DNA of 64,000 nt from Limnephilus marmoratus (GCA_917880885.1 OU862916.1:48396831-48460830); one strand, 5' to 3'; positions 1 through 9,918 are shown, counted from the first letter of the stretch. Numbers and translations are program-made. The notes: a model not told the origin generated them from the letters alone.

Positions 1-618
1 AATTACAAAGCGATCTTGATCATTTGTGCGCGTATTGTGAATCAAATTTACTGTCCTTAAACATTTCTAAGTGTCATTCAATTACATTTACTAGAAACAA
101 AAATAAAATCATTTATTCTTACAACTTGAATAATAAACCTTTACAATCTACGTCTACATGTAAAGATCTAGGTGTTTATTTAGACAAAAAAATAATTTTT
201 GATAAGCACATCGAGGTTAAGCTAGGTTTCTTATGAATATGTAAAGTTTTCAAAAGTGCTAAGACTCTTGAAATGTTGTTTTGTTCATTGGTCAGAAGTC
301 CACTGGAGTATGCATCCCCGGTATGGAATCCTCAATATAAGGTGTACATAGATATAGTAGAAAGTATACAGAATAAATTCTCTAAATATTTATTCAAGAA
401 ATACAACAAAACTACAAATAACATGTTAAGTTTACAAAAAAGACGCACATTATCAGATCTGCTGTTTCTGTATAACCTGCTAAATAATAAAATAGATAGT
501 CCTGAATTGCTATCCACTGTTGGTTTAAATGTCCCAATGAGGCATACCAAGCACACTTCTCTTTTTCATATAGAATCCAATAACACTAATGCAGCGAGTA
601 ACTCACCAATTACTCGCG
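1..618 (+). pseudogene. LINE reverse transcriptase C-terminal part, interrupted by the errantivirus
   Basis: This is the downstream part of a non-LTR retrotransposon polyprotein, starting before the window. The reading frame (24-236, resuming at 273) shows the post-catalytic pattern of jockey/CR1-like RTs: a K-x-L-G-V-x-L-D block near 165-185, then L-V-R-S-x-L-E-Y-A-S-x-V-W-N-P at about 288-330. An in-frame TGA at 234-236 and missing residues just before it show decay. The frame stays open to 618, where the errantivirus begins. Across the insertion, using one copy of the CGCG duplication, the same frame continues from 6926 to a TGA at 7024-7026. Everything between 698 and 6921 is therefore foreign to this element. 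Clade assignment is uncertain; non-LTR identity is fairly sure. Confidence 0.75.
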
Positions 619-1225
619 AGTTAACCACCCTAAACGACCCCCACCTACAAGAAGACATCGCAGTACGCCCATTGCAACCGGCACTTCATCTTGCCTAAAA
701 ATAAACTAATAAACCCTACATGTTTATTGATAACAGCTGCATCCAGCCGAGGACCATTACCGGGATGATATACTCTAATCACTATCCCTTAATCGACATA
801 CCAACTCGAAGAAGACCATTAATAGACAAACCAACGAACATTTGGATGTACTTAAAACAACACCCATCCCTCACGCCGAACAGTCCCAAAATAAAAGACT
901 GGATTACGAAACCCCACGTATCCACGAGCATCGGGACAACAACCCCATTATCAGGATGACATATTGACCCCTTGACATGCAGCACCGAAAATAGGAAGAC
1001 GACACCCCCCCACCACGCCAGCAGGGACTATATAAACCCCGACTCTTACTTCCACTAGTTAATCTATTTTGTGCATTGAATCCAAGCACTTGCTTGTTGT
1101 ATTGCTCACATAATAGTTCCCTTTGAAATTGTACTTATTTTAAGTTGTATTGTGTAATTAAACAATAAAGGATAATTTATCCACAAGTATATTTTTTTAA
1201 CACTACACGACATCAAAAGTTAACT
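619..1225 (+). repeat. Left (5') LTR of the errantivirus
   Basis: This 607-bp LTR carries a TATATAAA box at 1029-1036 and an AATAAA signal at 1164-1169, giving a plausible promoter and polyadenylation site. Its ends are the short inverted repeat AGTTAAC/GTTAACT. The last T (1225) can be counted as LTR or as the first base of the primer-binding site, so the boundary is ambiguous by one base. Confidence 0.93.
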
Positions 1226-1244
1226 GGCGCCCAGCACGTGGGTC
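1225..1244 (+). other. Primer-binding site for minus-strand synthesis
   Basis: The sequence begins TGGCGCCCA directly at the LTR edge and continues GCACGTGGG. This resembles the tRNA-Lys-type site of gypsy (known of the family), with about two extra bases in the middle. The overlap of the first base with the LTR is typical of errantiviruses. Confidence 0.75.
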
Positions 1245-1510
1245 AATTCGAGGAAGTCTGAAAATTGGCCAAAACTAGGACTCCCTAGATATTTTAATAT
1301 CTCAACGCGAAAAGGACCACACACTACAAATTTGTTAACTTGGCAATGAAGATCGTCGCATCAATACTTCTGTGAGTACATTTTTCAATTGATCGTCTAT
1401 CCCATACGTACGATAGATCCCTTCCCTACCTTATCCAAAAGGTTAGAGAGAAAACTAAATTTTTTAAAGTCACTTTGTATATTTCTATTTTTTTTCTACT
1501 TTTTTGAAAA

Positions 1511-2500
1511 ATGGCACAGCCAAATGAGAGACCCGCTCCCCAATACGCAGAGTCGATATTGGAGTATAGTGGCTCTCCCCAAGATATCAACTTATTCATA
1601 AAATCAGCCAGGGGGTACATTGCTAGAAACGGCAATACGCCAAGCAATGTTGAGAAAATAATCTCAAGATTACGTGGCAAAGCACTTCACGTAATTCTCA
1701 TGTGCGATCATGATAACAATATTGAAACCATATTAGAAACGCTGAAAAACGAATGTGGGGACAATAAGTCTGTTACATTATTGCAAACCGAACTAATCAA
1801 CTTCAACCACGGTCAAAAGGATTTCTCCTCAACGATCCACGAAATCAATCAAATTCTTTTTTCAATTAAAATAAAAATTTCTGATCAATATGGAGGACCT
1901 AGTGCCCACATATTGATGGAACCATACAAAGATACAGCAAGAAATACATTGTTGAATCTAATGCCAACGCACATTAAATGCGCAAACTTAACCAAAAATT
2001 ATGATGCCCTGTGCACGGAAATAAGAATGCTGGAGGCTCATGGCGAGCTCCATCAACGGTCTAAACAAAATCTTGTGTTTCCACAAGCAGGACCATCTAA
2101 TTTCATGCGGCCAGGACAAAGCCAATCAAATAAACCTTTTACTCGCCCTAACTTTTTTCCACCGCAAACGCAAAATTCGTTCAAACCTCATAATAACTTT
2201 AATCATAATAATCATAATCACCTTAACAATTATAATAATAAACCGTGGCATAATAATAACCAAACGCATAAGTACGTACAAAACCGCCCGTGGCAAGGAA
2301 ATAATAATAATAATTTTAATACGCATCATGCGCGTTCCGGTGATGTCAGTATGAGAACGGCCCCAATGCCCCGACCTCCTAAAGGCCCGGTCATCGACCT
2401 CGGCAATGGACGTACGGCACAAGAGCTATTTTATACCGACGAGAATGGTCAGGAACGGCCGGATTTTTGGGAAGACCAAGAAACTCCCCGAGAAACCTAA
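1511..2500 (+). CDS. gag: Gag structural protein of the errantivirus
   Basis: A 329-codon ORF opens at ATG 1511, about 285 nt after the LTR, and ends with TAA at 2498-2500. The first 180 or so residues look like an alpha-helical capsid-type domain. The region from about residue 185 to 275 is very rich in Asn, His, Gln and Pro, and I see no CCHC zinc knuckle, as is usual for errantiviral Gag. In the virus it would package RNA and form intracellular particles. Pol is read in the -1 frame, open from at least 2461, so the overlap with the gag end (2461-2500) fits ribosomal -1 frameshifting. I could not identify a convincing slippery heptamer. No internal stop is visible, so Gag may still be made. 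Confidence 0.85.
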   Translation: MAQPNERPAPQYAESILEYSGSPQDINLFIKSARGYIARNGNTPSNVEKIISRLRGKALHVILMCDHDNNIETILETLKNECGDNKSVTLLQTELINFNHGQKDFSSTIHEINQILFSIKIKISDQYGGPSAHILMEPYKDTARNTLLNLMPTHIKCANLTKNYDALCTEIRMLEAHGELHQRSKQNLVFPQAGPSNFMRPGQSQSNKPFTRPNFFPPQTQNSFKPHNNFNHNNHNHLNNYNNKPWHNNNQTHKYVQNRPWQGNNNNNFNTHHARSGDVSMRTAPMPRPPKGPVIDLGNGRTAQELFYTDENGQERPDFWEDQETPRET

Positions 2501-3147
2501 TCCACCTGAACCATATTAATAATGGTCTACCATATGTAGTAGCGCCATTAAATATAAAAAATTCTGATTGATACGGGAAGCTCCAAATCATTCATGAATA
2601 AAAATGTATATAATAAATTGTTTCGTGACTGTAGATATATAAATGAAGAGTTCACTGTACAAACAGCACACTCTACGACCACCCATAGAGGTGTCGTCGT
2701 GACTCCATTTTGGAAAAGAGTATTCGGCAATAATAATGCTGAAATGCGTTTTTATATTTTTGACTTTTCCCACAAATACGATGTTTTAATGGGGATAGAT
2801 ATGTTGAAATTAATGAATGCAACATTAATTTTAAACAACTGTAATAATATTTTAAAAACTCCAACCAGACAAGTTCAGTTGTTCCATGTAATGGATATAA
2901 ATAGACTTGATGAGTTATTGGAGAAAAATAGAGATTTGTTTTCTGAGGAACTGGTAGCTAATTGCTCACCTCATGTAAAACATGAAATAAAATTAATTAA
3001 AGAAGAACCTGTGTATCAACGCGCTTATCGGTTACCGTATGAGCAGAGGCTTGAAGTTGAAAGGCAAGTCGCCCAACTTCTAAAGGATGGAATCATCCGA
3101 CCAAGCGATTCGCCTTGGGCAAGCCCTGTCCATATAGTCGAGAAAAA
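2461..3147 (+). pseudogene. pol: Errantivirus pol, N-terminal part: protease and start of RT, frame-broken
   Basis: The -1 frame relative to gag is open through the gag end and leads into a retroviral aspartic protease. The catalytic DTGSS motif lies at 2570-2584, but in a different frame: the switch occurs in a run of six A (2556-2561), where one base fewer would restore one frame. Downstream come the linker and the first fingers segment of RT, with a P-W-A-S-P-V motif near 3113-3132. Recognisable RT stops at about 3140-3150, where the reading jumps to RNase H sequence. The palm with the YxDD catalytic loop is absent. This half is not functional as it stands. The A-run change could be real or a sequence error; the RT loss cannot be. 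Confidence 0.85.
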
Positions 3148-4902
3148 ACTCAACCTATTGCCTATATTTCTAGGACACTGTCAAAAACGGAAACTAAATA
3201 CAATACGACGGAAAAGGAATTGCTTGGTATACTATGGTCCCTCCAGCAATTCCGTCCGTATATTTATGGTAAACATTTTATCATAGAAACGGATCACCAA
3301 CCGTTAGTATGGTTAACCAAGTTAAAAGAACCAAACGCCAAACTTACTAGGTGGAGACTCAAACTCCAGGAATATGATTATACGATTAGACATAAGCGAG
3401 GTTGTAATAACCATGTAGCTGACGCACTTTCAAGAGTCGAAATTCATTATAGTGAGGACGGTGAGGAGCATGATTCATTACGAGTAGAAGCCACCTCGGG
3501 CGCCCAGAGTGTCACTGACACCGTGCATAGCAATGTGGATGACCATGAGGGTGGAATCCCAATTCGTAACGAACACCCACCCCCGCGTATGAATAGGATT
3601 TTTATTGAACTAAGCGATATTGAGAAGCATAGTTTGAGAGCTAAGGAAAAAGGTACGGACCTTGTATGGTGTATCCCTTTAGAAAATGCAGAAGCAATAT
3701 TTTTAAAATTGATTAAAACATGTTTGGATAAAGATAAATATGCAGTAATTATAAATAACGATAGATTATATGAGTGTTTAAGCGAATGTTATAGAAAAAA
3801 TATTGATAAGAACTCGTTAAAATTAATACGTTTTACAAATGTTAAGATTGAACCCATAAAATTAGAAGAACAAAAGGAGATAATTCGTTCGACGCATGTC
3901 GAGAACCAGCGTCACATGGGTCTAGATGCCCTACTCAGTAAAATAAAACGGACGCACTATTTTAATAATATGCGGACAAAAATAAAAGATTTTTTAAAAA
4001 CGTGTATAATATGTCAAAATTCTAAATACGAAAGGCACCCCACGTCAGCCCCATTAGAGGCTACTGTTACTCCTAATTGTCCGATGGAGATATGGCAGAT
4101 CGACACTTATCATTTCGGACGTCAAAAATTCTTAACCATTGTGGATAGATTCTCTAAATGGGCATCTTGCACTTTAATCACTGTTGACAACAATGTCGCA
4201 ATATGCGAAATACTAGTAAAAATATTTTCATTAATCGGCATACCGAAAGAAATACATTTAGATCGTGAAACTACGTTTACGTCCACTACGACACGAGAAT
4301 TATTAGAAACGTACAATATTAAAACACATGTGACTACTACTGGTCATTCACAGTCAAAAGCTGATATAGAACGCTTTCACTCCACTCTAACAGAAATACT
4401 GAGATTAATACGCACGGCAATACCGAACGTCACATCGGAAACTCAAATTAATTTAGCCTTAAATGCTTATAATAATAATATACATGGTGTAACTAAGCAT
4501 ACACCAAATGAAATACACTTTTGCCATGGGAACCGAACACCACAATCTAATGGTGTGATAACCCAAAATTACGTAGCCGATCATGCCAATCAATGTAAAG
4601 AACTAAACAAAATAATACATGATTTACAACATAAAACAAAAAATAAAACACGCGAACGAGTAAACAAAACACGTACGCCCCAAGAGATGTCCGTAGGACA
4701 ACAAATACTTATAAAAGTTACCGCACGGGGTAAACATAAAAATAAATTCAAAGGACCGTTCACTATTACTAAAATATTACCACATAATGTACTCGAATAT
4801 AAAAGTCTGAGAGGCCTAACAACAATTCACAAAGACAGTGTTAAATTGTTTCAGACTGACGGCCATGACGCAAGCGCTACGGATCCGTCAATTAGCGGAT
4901 AA
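3141..4902 (+). pseudogene. pol: Errantivirus pol, C-terminal part: RNase H remainder and integrase
   Basis: After the deletion junction the +1-phase frame encodes the second half of a Ty3-type RNase H (T-E-K-E-L-L near 3220; E-T-D-H-Q-P-L near 3287-3307). The first catalytic Asp of that domain, which normally lies upstream, falls inside the deletion. Integrase follows: an HHCC zinc-binding region (H-x5-H near 3895, C-x2-C near 4005) and the catalytic triad Asp 4102-4104, Asp 4261-4263, Glu 4369-4371. Spacing is D-52-D-35-E, the retroviral DD35E pattern. The ORF ends TAA at 4900-4902, overlapping env. Integrase itself looks intact, but without a continuous Gag-Pol frame it would not normally be expressed. 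Confidence 0.88.
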
Positions 4903-6394
4903 TGAGCACTTCATCGTCGCACCTCTGGGAAATGCACGAGCCGTCGAAGGACAGTGGCACGTCATTCATACCCTAGATTTAACTGAACTTATTGAACAAT
5001 CGCAACAACTAGGAATTAATTATGATAAATTTATAAAAAGTAACAATGTGACTTTACCACATGTAGGATTAGAACGTTTGAAATATTTAATAGATCATAA
5101 TAATCAGATAATTGACAATTTAGTTGTAAATAGATATAAAAGAGGCCTAATAAACGGACTCGGTACAATAATTAAAGGGATTACGGGAAACTTAGATGAT
5201 AATGATTTAGATAAATTAGTGCAACGAATTGAAACTAACCAAAATATTAATGAAAAGAGAATCTCGTTGAGTTCAAGATCATTAGAGGATTATTACGGTA
5301 AACTAAAAAATATTTCACATAACCAAATGGTACTCTGGTCACAAATGAGCCATGATCATTATGAAGATAAGACAGATTTGTTGATTACACATTTAATTTA
5401 TCAGACGGAAACTATCACCGAATTAATTACTAGAATTACAGAAGCTATCACGTTTGCCTCTCATGGAATGTACCACCCTAGCATTATAAAACCAAAGGTA
5501 TTTATGGAATCCATTTCACATGTAAATCCTGAACAGCTACCTTCTAAAGATTTTGATATTATTCAACGCTTTTTGCAAGTTAAATTCATTAAAGTTAAAC
5601 AAACTTTGCACTTTATTCTCTCTCTAACTTTAGTAGAACGCACCGTCTATATGTATAACGAAATAATTCCCATCATCTCCAAAACTAACAATAAATGTTT
5701 CCAACCCCACCTCCTACCGAGACGATTATTGAGAGATGGAAAGCAGATGTATAACGCACACAAGTGCCAAGTTATTACAGACAGCCTCAGCATATGCAAC
5801 AAAGAACTCAACTCCATCGATGACTGCACAACTACCGTACTAGAAAACCACAGCGAACAGAACTGCAGTCTACGCCAGATTATTTGCCCAGAAGAATATA
5901 CACACGTCATCGGAGATAACATGATGTATCTATATCGCAACGAACCAACAGCATTAAAAGCACAATGCCCTCAACATCAACAGAATATAGTAATTTCCAA
6001 ATCTGTACTTGTAACAAACGACGAGTGCAGTATACAAGGAAGGACTTTCACTATGGGAAGAATCGTTAACCAAGAAACATTACTCATTACATATTCGAAG
6101 GAAGAATTACATGTACTAAAACTACCCATCCTACATGTTGACGAAATACAAGAACCACGCAGAGAACTCGATATCCCTACCACTACGACGGGATTTGAAG
6201 GAACTATACACCTAACACTTACCAGCTGCCTGATAATTACGGCCATCGGATATATCCTTTGGAGAAGATATAAACTCTTCACAGTGCGAAGGAGTTTCAA
6301 TTTTAGGGGGGGAGAGTTAACCACCCTAAACGACCCCCACCTACAAGAAGACATCGCAGTACGCCCATTGCAACCGGCACTTCATCTTGCCTAA
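4865..6394 (+). CDS. env: Env-like fusion glycoprotein of the errantivirus
   Basis: An open frame runs from about 4838; the first ATG is 4865, which overlaps the end of pol. Near residue 90 from that ATG (5132-5143) is the basic cleavage motif RYKR, followed by a Gly/Leu/Ile-rich segment that fits the fusion peptide. This arrangement is known for gypsy-type Env, which is related to the baculovirus F protein. A hydrophobic transmembrane segment lies near 6211-6260, followed by a short basic tail. The last 26 or so codons read into the right LTR. I see no clear signal peptide at the ORF start. In this group env is made from a spliced RNA, so a leader may come from an upstream exon. No internal stop is visible. 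Confidence 0.85.
   Translation: MTQALRIRQLADNEHFIVAPLGNARAVEGQWHVIHTLDLTELIEQSQQLGINYDKFIKSNNVTLPHVGLERLKYLIDHNNQIIDNLVVNRYKRGLINGLGTIIKGITGNLDDNDLDKLVQRIETNQNINEKRISLSSRSLEDYYGKLKNISHNQMVLWSQMSHDHYEDKTDLLITHLIYQTETITELITRITEAITFASHGMYHPSIIKPKVFMESISHVNPEQLPSKDFDIIQRFLQVKFIKVKQTLHFILSLTLVERTVYMYNEIIPIISKTNNKCFQPHLLPRRLLRDGKQMYNAHKCQVITDSLSICNKELNSIDDCTTTVLENHSEQNCSLRQIICPEEYTHVIGDNMMYLYRNEPTALKAQCPQHQQNIVISKSVLVTNDECSIQGRTFTMGRIVNQETLLITYSKEELHVLKLPILHVDEIQEPRRELDIPTTTTGFEGTIHLTLTSCLIITAIGYILWRRYKLFTVRRSFNFRGGELTTLNDPHLQEDIAVRPLQPALHLA
6305..6314 (+). other. Polypurine tract
   Basis: A run of A/G (AGGGGGGGAG) directly abuts the right LTR, as expected for the plus-strand primer of a retrovirus-like element. 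It also lies inside the 3' end of the env frame. Confidence 0.85.
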
Positions 6395-6921
6395 AAATAA
6401 ACTAATAAACCCTACATGTTTATTGATAACAGCTGCATCCAGCCGAGGACCATTACCGGGATGATATACTCTAATCACTATCCCTTAATCGACATACCAA
6501 CTCGAAGAAGACCATTAATAGACAAACCAACGAACATTTGGATGTACTTAAAACAACACCCATCCCTCACGCCGAACAGTCCCAAAATAAAAGACTGGAT
6601 TACGAAACCCCACGTATCCACGAGCATCGGGACAACAACCCCATTATCAGGATGACATATTGACCCCTTGACATGCAGCACCGAAAATAGGAAGACGACA
6701 CCCCCCCACCACGCCAGCAGGGACTATATAAACCCCGACTCTTACTTCCACTAGTTAATCTATTTTGTGCATTGAATCCAAGCACTTGCTTGTTGTATTG
6801 CTCACATAATAGTTCCCTTTGAAATTGTACTTATTTTAAGTTGTATTGTGTAATTAAACAATAAAGGATAATTTATCCACAAGTATATTTTTTTAACACT
6901 ACACGACATCAAAAGTTAACT
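6315..6921 (+). repeat. Right (3') LTR of the errantivirus
   Basis: This 607-bp copy is offset exactly 5696 bp from the left LTR with no visible difference. The TATATAAA box is at 6725-6732 and AATAAA at 6860-6865. It is followed by the duplicated target bases CGCG (6922-6925). Confidence 0.93.
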
Positions 6922-7300
6922 CGCGCAATCATAACTTATACCCACTATGAAAAATTACTACACTTAGACATTTTTCATGATTCCTTGCAAACATACAAAA
7001 CTAATTTATTAAATTTCTTGGCGTGATATAATTGTTTTAAAATTACTTACACTTAACTTTTCATTAAACTTTAATCAGTCAATTACAATTAGTGAGCATA
7101 TAATTCTTAATAATATAATATAACTCTTAATTAATAATTAAGTTCTAAGACCGGTTCTTATCTCAGGCGTAATTACCGAATGATATTCTATGGACTTACG
7201 TAATAGGTACATAACCATGTAATATTTAATTTAACATACCTTATAATTTGTATTATATGTACTGTGTATGTCTTAATAAATAAATAAATAAATAAATAAC
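6922..7300 (+). pseudogene. 3' remainder of the interrupted LINE with TAAA-repeat tail
   Basis: Codons resume in frame at 6925-6927 and end at TGA 7024-7026, giving the last 30-odd residues of the LINE protein. About 250 bp of AT-rich 3' UTR follows. A (TAAA)n microsatellite at about 7274-7299 looks like the element's 3' tail, so the LINE probably ends near 7300. Confidence 0.7.
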
Positions 7301-7530
7301 ATGTCATAAAATGTAGTATAATAACTAATTACAAAATGTTGCTGATTATTTTCCATACGACATGAGTGGCAGTTTTCTTGTTCTACTGCAAATTTACTGA
7401 CTTGTTTAAGTATTCGTCCTTTCATCTTGGCTTCAAAACCTTAAATCAAAGTTATGTATAGTATTTACATAGGCCTAGTGATTTTTACAAAATTTTATAA
7501 ATGTTATTGTGGTGAACGTATGTCTTGCGG

Positions 7531-7851
7531 TATAAAAGAGACATGCGTGTTGTTACGATACACAAATACGCCACTGCGCAAACTACAGTTTCACTCCCTC
7601 GCCGCTAGCTTCCCGGCGCGCTACCGGCGGCGGAACCCAAACAAGCCACCGTCGGCAGCGAGCCACCAACCGCCACTTACCCGTAGCTCCTGGTCTAGTA
7701 AGCACGCATGGCGTGGGGACCGTTCCGCGCTCATTCTAGAAGTTTCCACGCGGAAAACAATGGAACGTGTTTTGCTAAGTGTTACACTGCGACACCAAGA
7801 ATGGCCGAACTCTTTCCCGACACGGAAGATACAGGAGTCCAAACGCTCACT
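7531..7851 (+). other. Candidate host first exon with TATA box and splice donor
   Basis: A TATAAAAG sequence at 7531-7538 is followed by a distinctly GC-rich block (about 7570-7850) in otherwise AT-rich DNA. An ATG at 7801 with a good upstream context (AAGAATGG) opens 17 codons up to ACT at 7849-7851, then GTAAGTA, a strong splice donor, begins at 7852. The same frame is open from an ATG at 7708. The short N-terminus is acidic and matches nothing I recognise. This could be the promoter and first exon of a gene continuing outside the repeats, or a decayed promoter. No second exon was found. Confidence 0.35.
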
Positions 7852-7860
7852 GTAAGTACC

Positions 7861-8585
7861 CAAGCTGTTTTCCCCCTTATTTGCGTGTGTTCGCAGTAAA
7901 TTCACCGCGGAGATAAATAGCCCTTCCAGAGAGATTATAGAGACAGATTCCTCCTTTTTAGATATAACTGTTGTTGCTACCCTGAATTACTATGTATGCA
8001 TTATTGTGATATTGTGTTTACGCAGGTGTTTTACCCAATATAACTGATGTTTACCCTGATTACTGGTTTCACTGCCTTCCCCCAGCCCGTAGAAATTTGA
8101 GCTTTATTTCAGGAAAGACCCACACACGCCTCACAGATCCTACCACCCTGGTTGTGAGGGCCTCTCCCGCTCTGCTGACTAAAACCTGAGCTAGTCTGTC
8201 GGCAGAATGTAGGGACCCCCATTTAGGTCCGCTAACAGTGTATGAGTGAGACAGCATGAGTAACGTATAAAAGGTTGTGAATGTTGTCCATTCGTCCTCT
8301 TTGCATTTAGGCTTCCTACGAAGCACCTCTGTACGGAATCTCGGAATAAACCACAATATTCTGCCCACGACTAATTATTGTCAATCACCCTGAACTGAGA
8401 TCACTATCACAAGGAATCTGGATCCATACAACGGAGTCCAGAAGTAATGTAGATAACCGGCCACGGTCATCACAGTTATTACAGTTCCCAAATGAAATTT
8501 CAATTTAATATGGAAGTCAGTATGATAAAAACGTTATTTAGAAACATTATAACTACAAAATAGTCGAAAAAAACTTACTTAAATT
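7861..8585. other. Stretch with no recognised gene
   Basis: Moderately AT-rich sequence with one minus-strand open frame (8069-8368) that has no recognisable motif. Nothing here is supported as a gene. Confidence 0.4.
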
Positions 8586-8748
8586 CTAATCCTTTGCAGA
8601 GGTTTTGTACTGGCTCTTGGTCTCGAACGTAGGTAGCTCTTTACGGTCTTCCAGTCTGGCACGGATAAAACCATCTCTTTCGATCAGCCAACATACTCGC
8701 TTCGAAGCTTCTGTGACTTCCTTGACAATTCGTTCCACCGCTTGAGTG
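8586..8748 (-). pseudogene. C-terminal piece of a multi-copy arthropod gene of unknown function (downstream of hAT insertion)
   Basis: On the minus strand a frame ending at 8586 continues the piece at 10809-10882 once the hAT element and one copy of its 8-bp duplication are removed. The joined reading carries H-T-Q-A-V-E-R, V-T-E-A-S and D-G-F-I-R-A-R-L-E. I recognise these from a recurring family of hypothetical arthropod proteins; I know no function for it. The piece lies in opposite orientation to the family's upstream part at 10880-11400, so this locus is rearranged and not a working gene. Confidence 0.55.
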
Positions 8749-8997
8749 CAGTGGCGGATACAGGGGGGGGGCGCAGGGGGCGCGCGCCCCCCCCTTGGCC
8801 ACCTAAATACAAGAAAATCTTTCTTCAATCATTCGCTATACATGTCTAAACCATCTAAGCGTCCCTTTTTTAATCTTACTTATTACGCTTGTATCAGCCT
8901 TGCATTATTTTCATATTTTTCTCACACTATCATACATGGCTTTCTATAGCATTTAGTCCTTCCTCTGCCAGTTTCATGCTTCACTGCCACACATCAG

Positions 8998-9301
8998 CGT
9001 TGGTACCCCGGTGCGTAGTCGGGAAATACGCCATACGCGTGCCCAACATTTGTACACGGTTGACATTTGTCACATGAGAACGGGTCGTTTCTTCGACTCG
9101 TTCTTGTGTTCAACAGCTCGGCTGTGGAATGATTTGCCGGCCTCTGTGTTTCCTCCTTTCTACAACATGTGTCTCTTCAAGACCAATGTTCATTCCTTCC
9201 TCTCCTCAAAAAGACCCTCCACACAGCATCCCAGATGACATAGGCCCTGAGGGAAATCATTTTCCTCAGGGTCTTCTGTGTGGAGTTAATGTAAAAAAAA
9301 G
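8998..9301 (+). mobile_element. LINE-A, 5'-truncated 3' end copy
   Basis: The last part of the LINE-A ORF (the R-T-G-R-F-F-D-S and W-N-D-L-P-A-S blocks) is followed by the family's 3' stem-loop tail (CCCTGAGG...CCTCAGGG) and a short poly(A) at about 9293-9300. Truncation starts near 8998. Confidence 0.85.
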
Positions 9302-9490
9302 CACTCCATTGTGGACTGCTAGCTTCGCTTCTTTCGACAGCTTTTTGTTAGCGCCAACGGCGTTCAGTCCTCGGTAAATGCGGAGTTACCTGCATTTACC
9401 TTTCTTTCAATATCTCTATCAGACTCCCCATCTCTCGTAAATATACTTCCCGAATACATAAACTTATCCACTGTCATTTTTGGGTAACTA
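9302..9490 (-). pseudogene. LINE-B fragment
   Basis: Minus-strand reading contains K-L-A-V-H-N-G-V-L, matching the plus-strand fragment at 48.6 kb, preceded by F-T-R-D-G-E and I-E-R-K-V-N-A-G-N. These are the C-terminal motifs of a common insect LINE. A frame change and stop near 9375 show decay. The fragment ends exactly at the LINE-A poly(A). Confidence 0.65.
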
Positions 9491-9524
9491 TTACAAAATA
9501 TGCCTATTATTATTTTATTATTAA

Positions 9525-9918
9525 AAAAAATGTCTTTGGAGATGCTACGTGAAGGGTCATTTTAGAGAAAGGAAATAGTGGAAGGAAAAAGGTATGATAG
9601 GTGGTTAGGAGTCTCTGGGTTAGTGTGTCCAGGAGAGATGGACGGATGAAACTTTCCCTCCCACTGCGATGCGAGGAAATGCGTCGAGGGATTCCTGCTG
9701 GAGAGGTTAAATGGTCTCCTTCAACCAGTCCTTTCCAGCTCGCCACGCAGTACGTGGGCAAATGCTTCCGCCGCTACTTTTAAAAATCACATCCCACGAA
9801 CTCAGGCATCCCTGCTAAGTCACCAAACTTAGCGATCCACTTGGGATGACTTATAGCAGAGGTGTTGTTTATCAAATAAATAATTCCCATGGCGGCGGTA
9901 CCCACACTCGCTTCCTAA
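9525..9918 (-). mobile_element. SINE-like element copy (tail-sharing family)
   Basis: This matches, in reverse, the copies at 22.5 and 57.6 kb: a terminal CCTCCCAAATT-like head (here CTTCCTAAATT at the high-coordinate end), the CACTTGGGATGAC block, the CATCGCAGTGGGAGG block and the start of the tail (GATGCT, GGGTC). The stem-loop itself is lost. Confidence 0.7.

Larger units (their letters stand above)
619..6921 (+). mobile_element. Errantivirus-like (Ty3/gypsy, Metaviridae) endogenous retrovirus, internally deleted
   Basis: Two 607-bp direct repeats (619-1225, 6315-6921) bound a 5.1-kb interior with gag, a broken pol and env in that order. Both LTRs start AGTTAAC and end GTTAACT. A primer-binding site follows the left LTR and a purine tract precedes the right one. 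The flanks carry a 4-bp duplication CGCG (615-618 and 6922-6925). The LTRs have equal length and, by eye and by the identical translations inside them, look identical, which points to recent insertion. The copy cannot be autonomous: most of RT is absent and there is a frame break at the protease. Confidence 0.93.

Noticed and set aside
720..959. Open frames repeated in both LTRs (720-959, 6416-6655 and minus-strand partners)
   Set aside because: They are identical because the LTRs are identical, carry no motif and overlap promoter and polyadenylation signals.
2040..2422. Ile-rich open frames overlapping gag (plus 2040-2354, minus 2126-2422)
   Set aside because: By-products of the AAT-rich Asn/His segment of gag; no independent support.
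8746..8828. Pro/Gly-rich ends of frames at the hAT left terminus
   Set aside because: They are readings through the G/C runs of the hAT terminal region.
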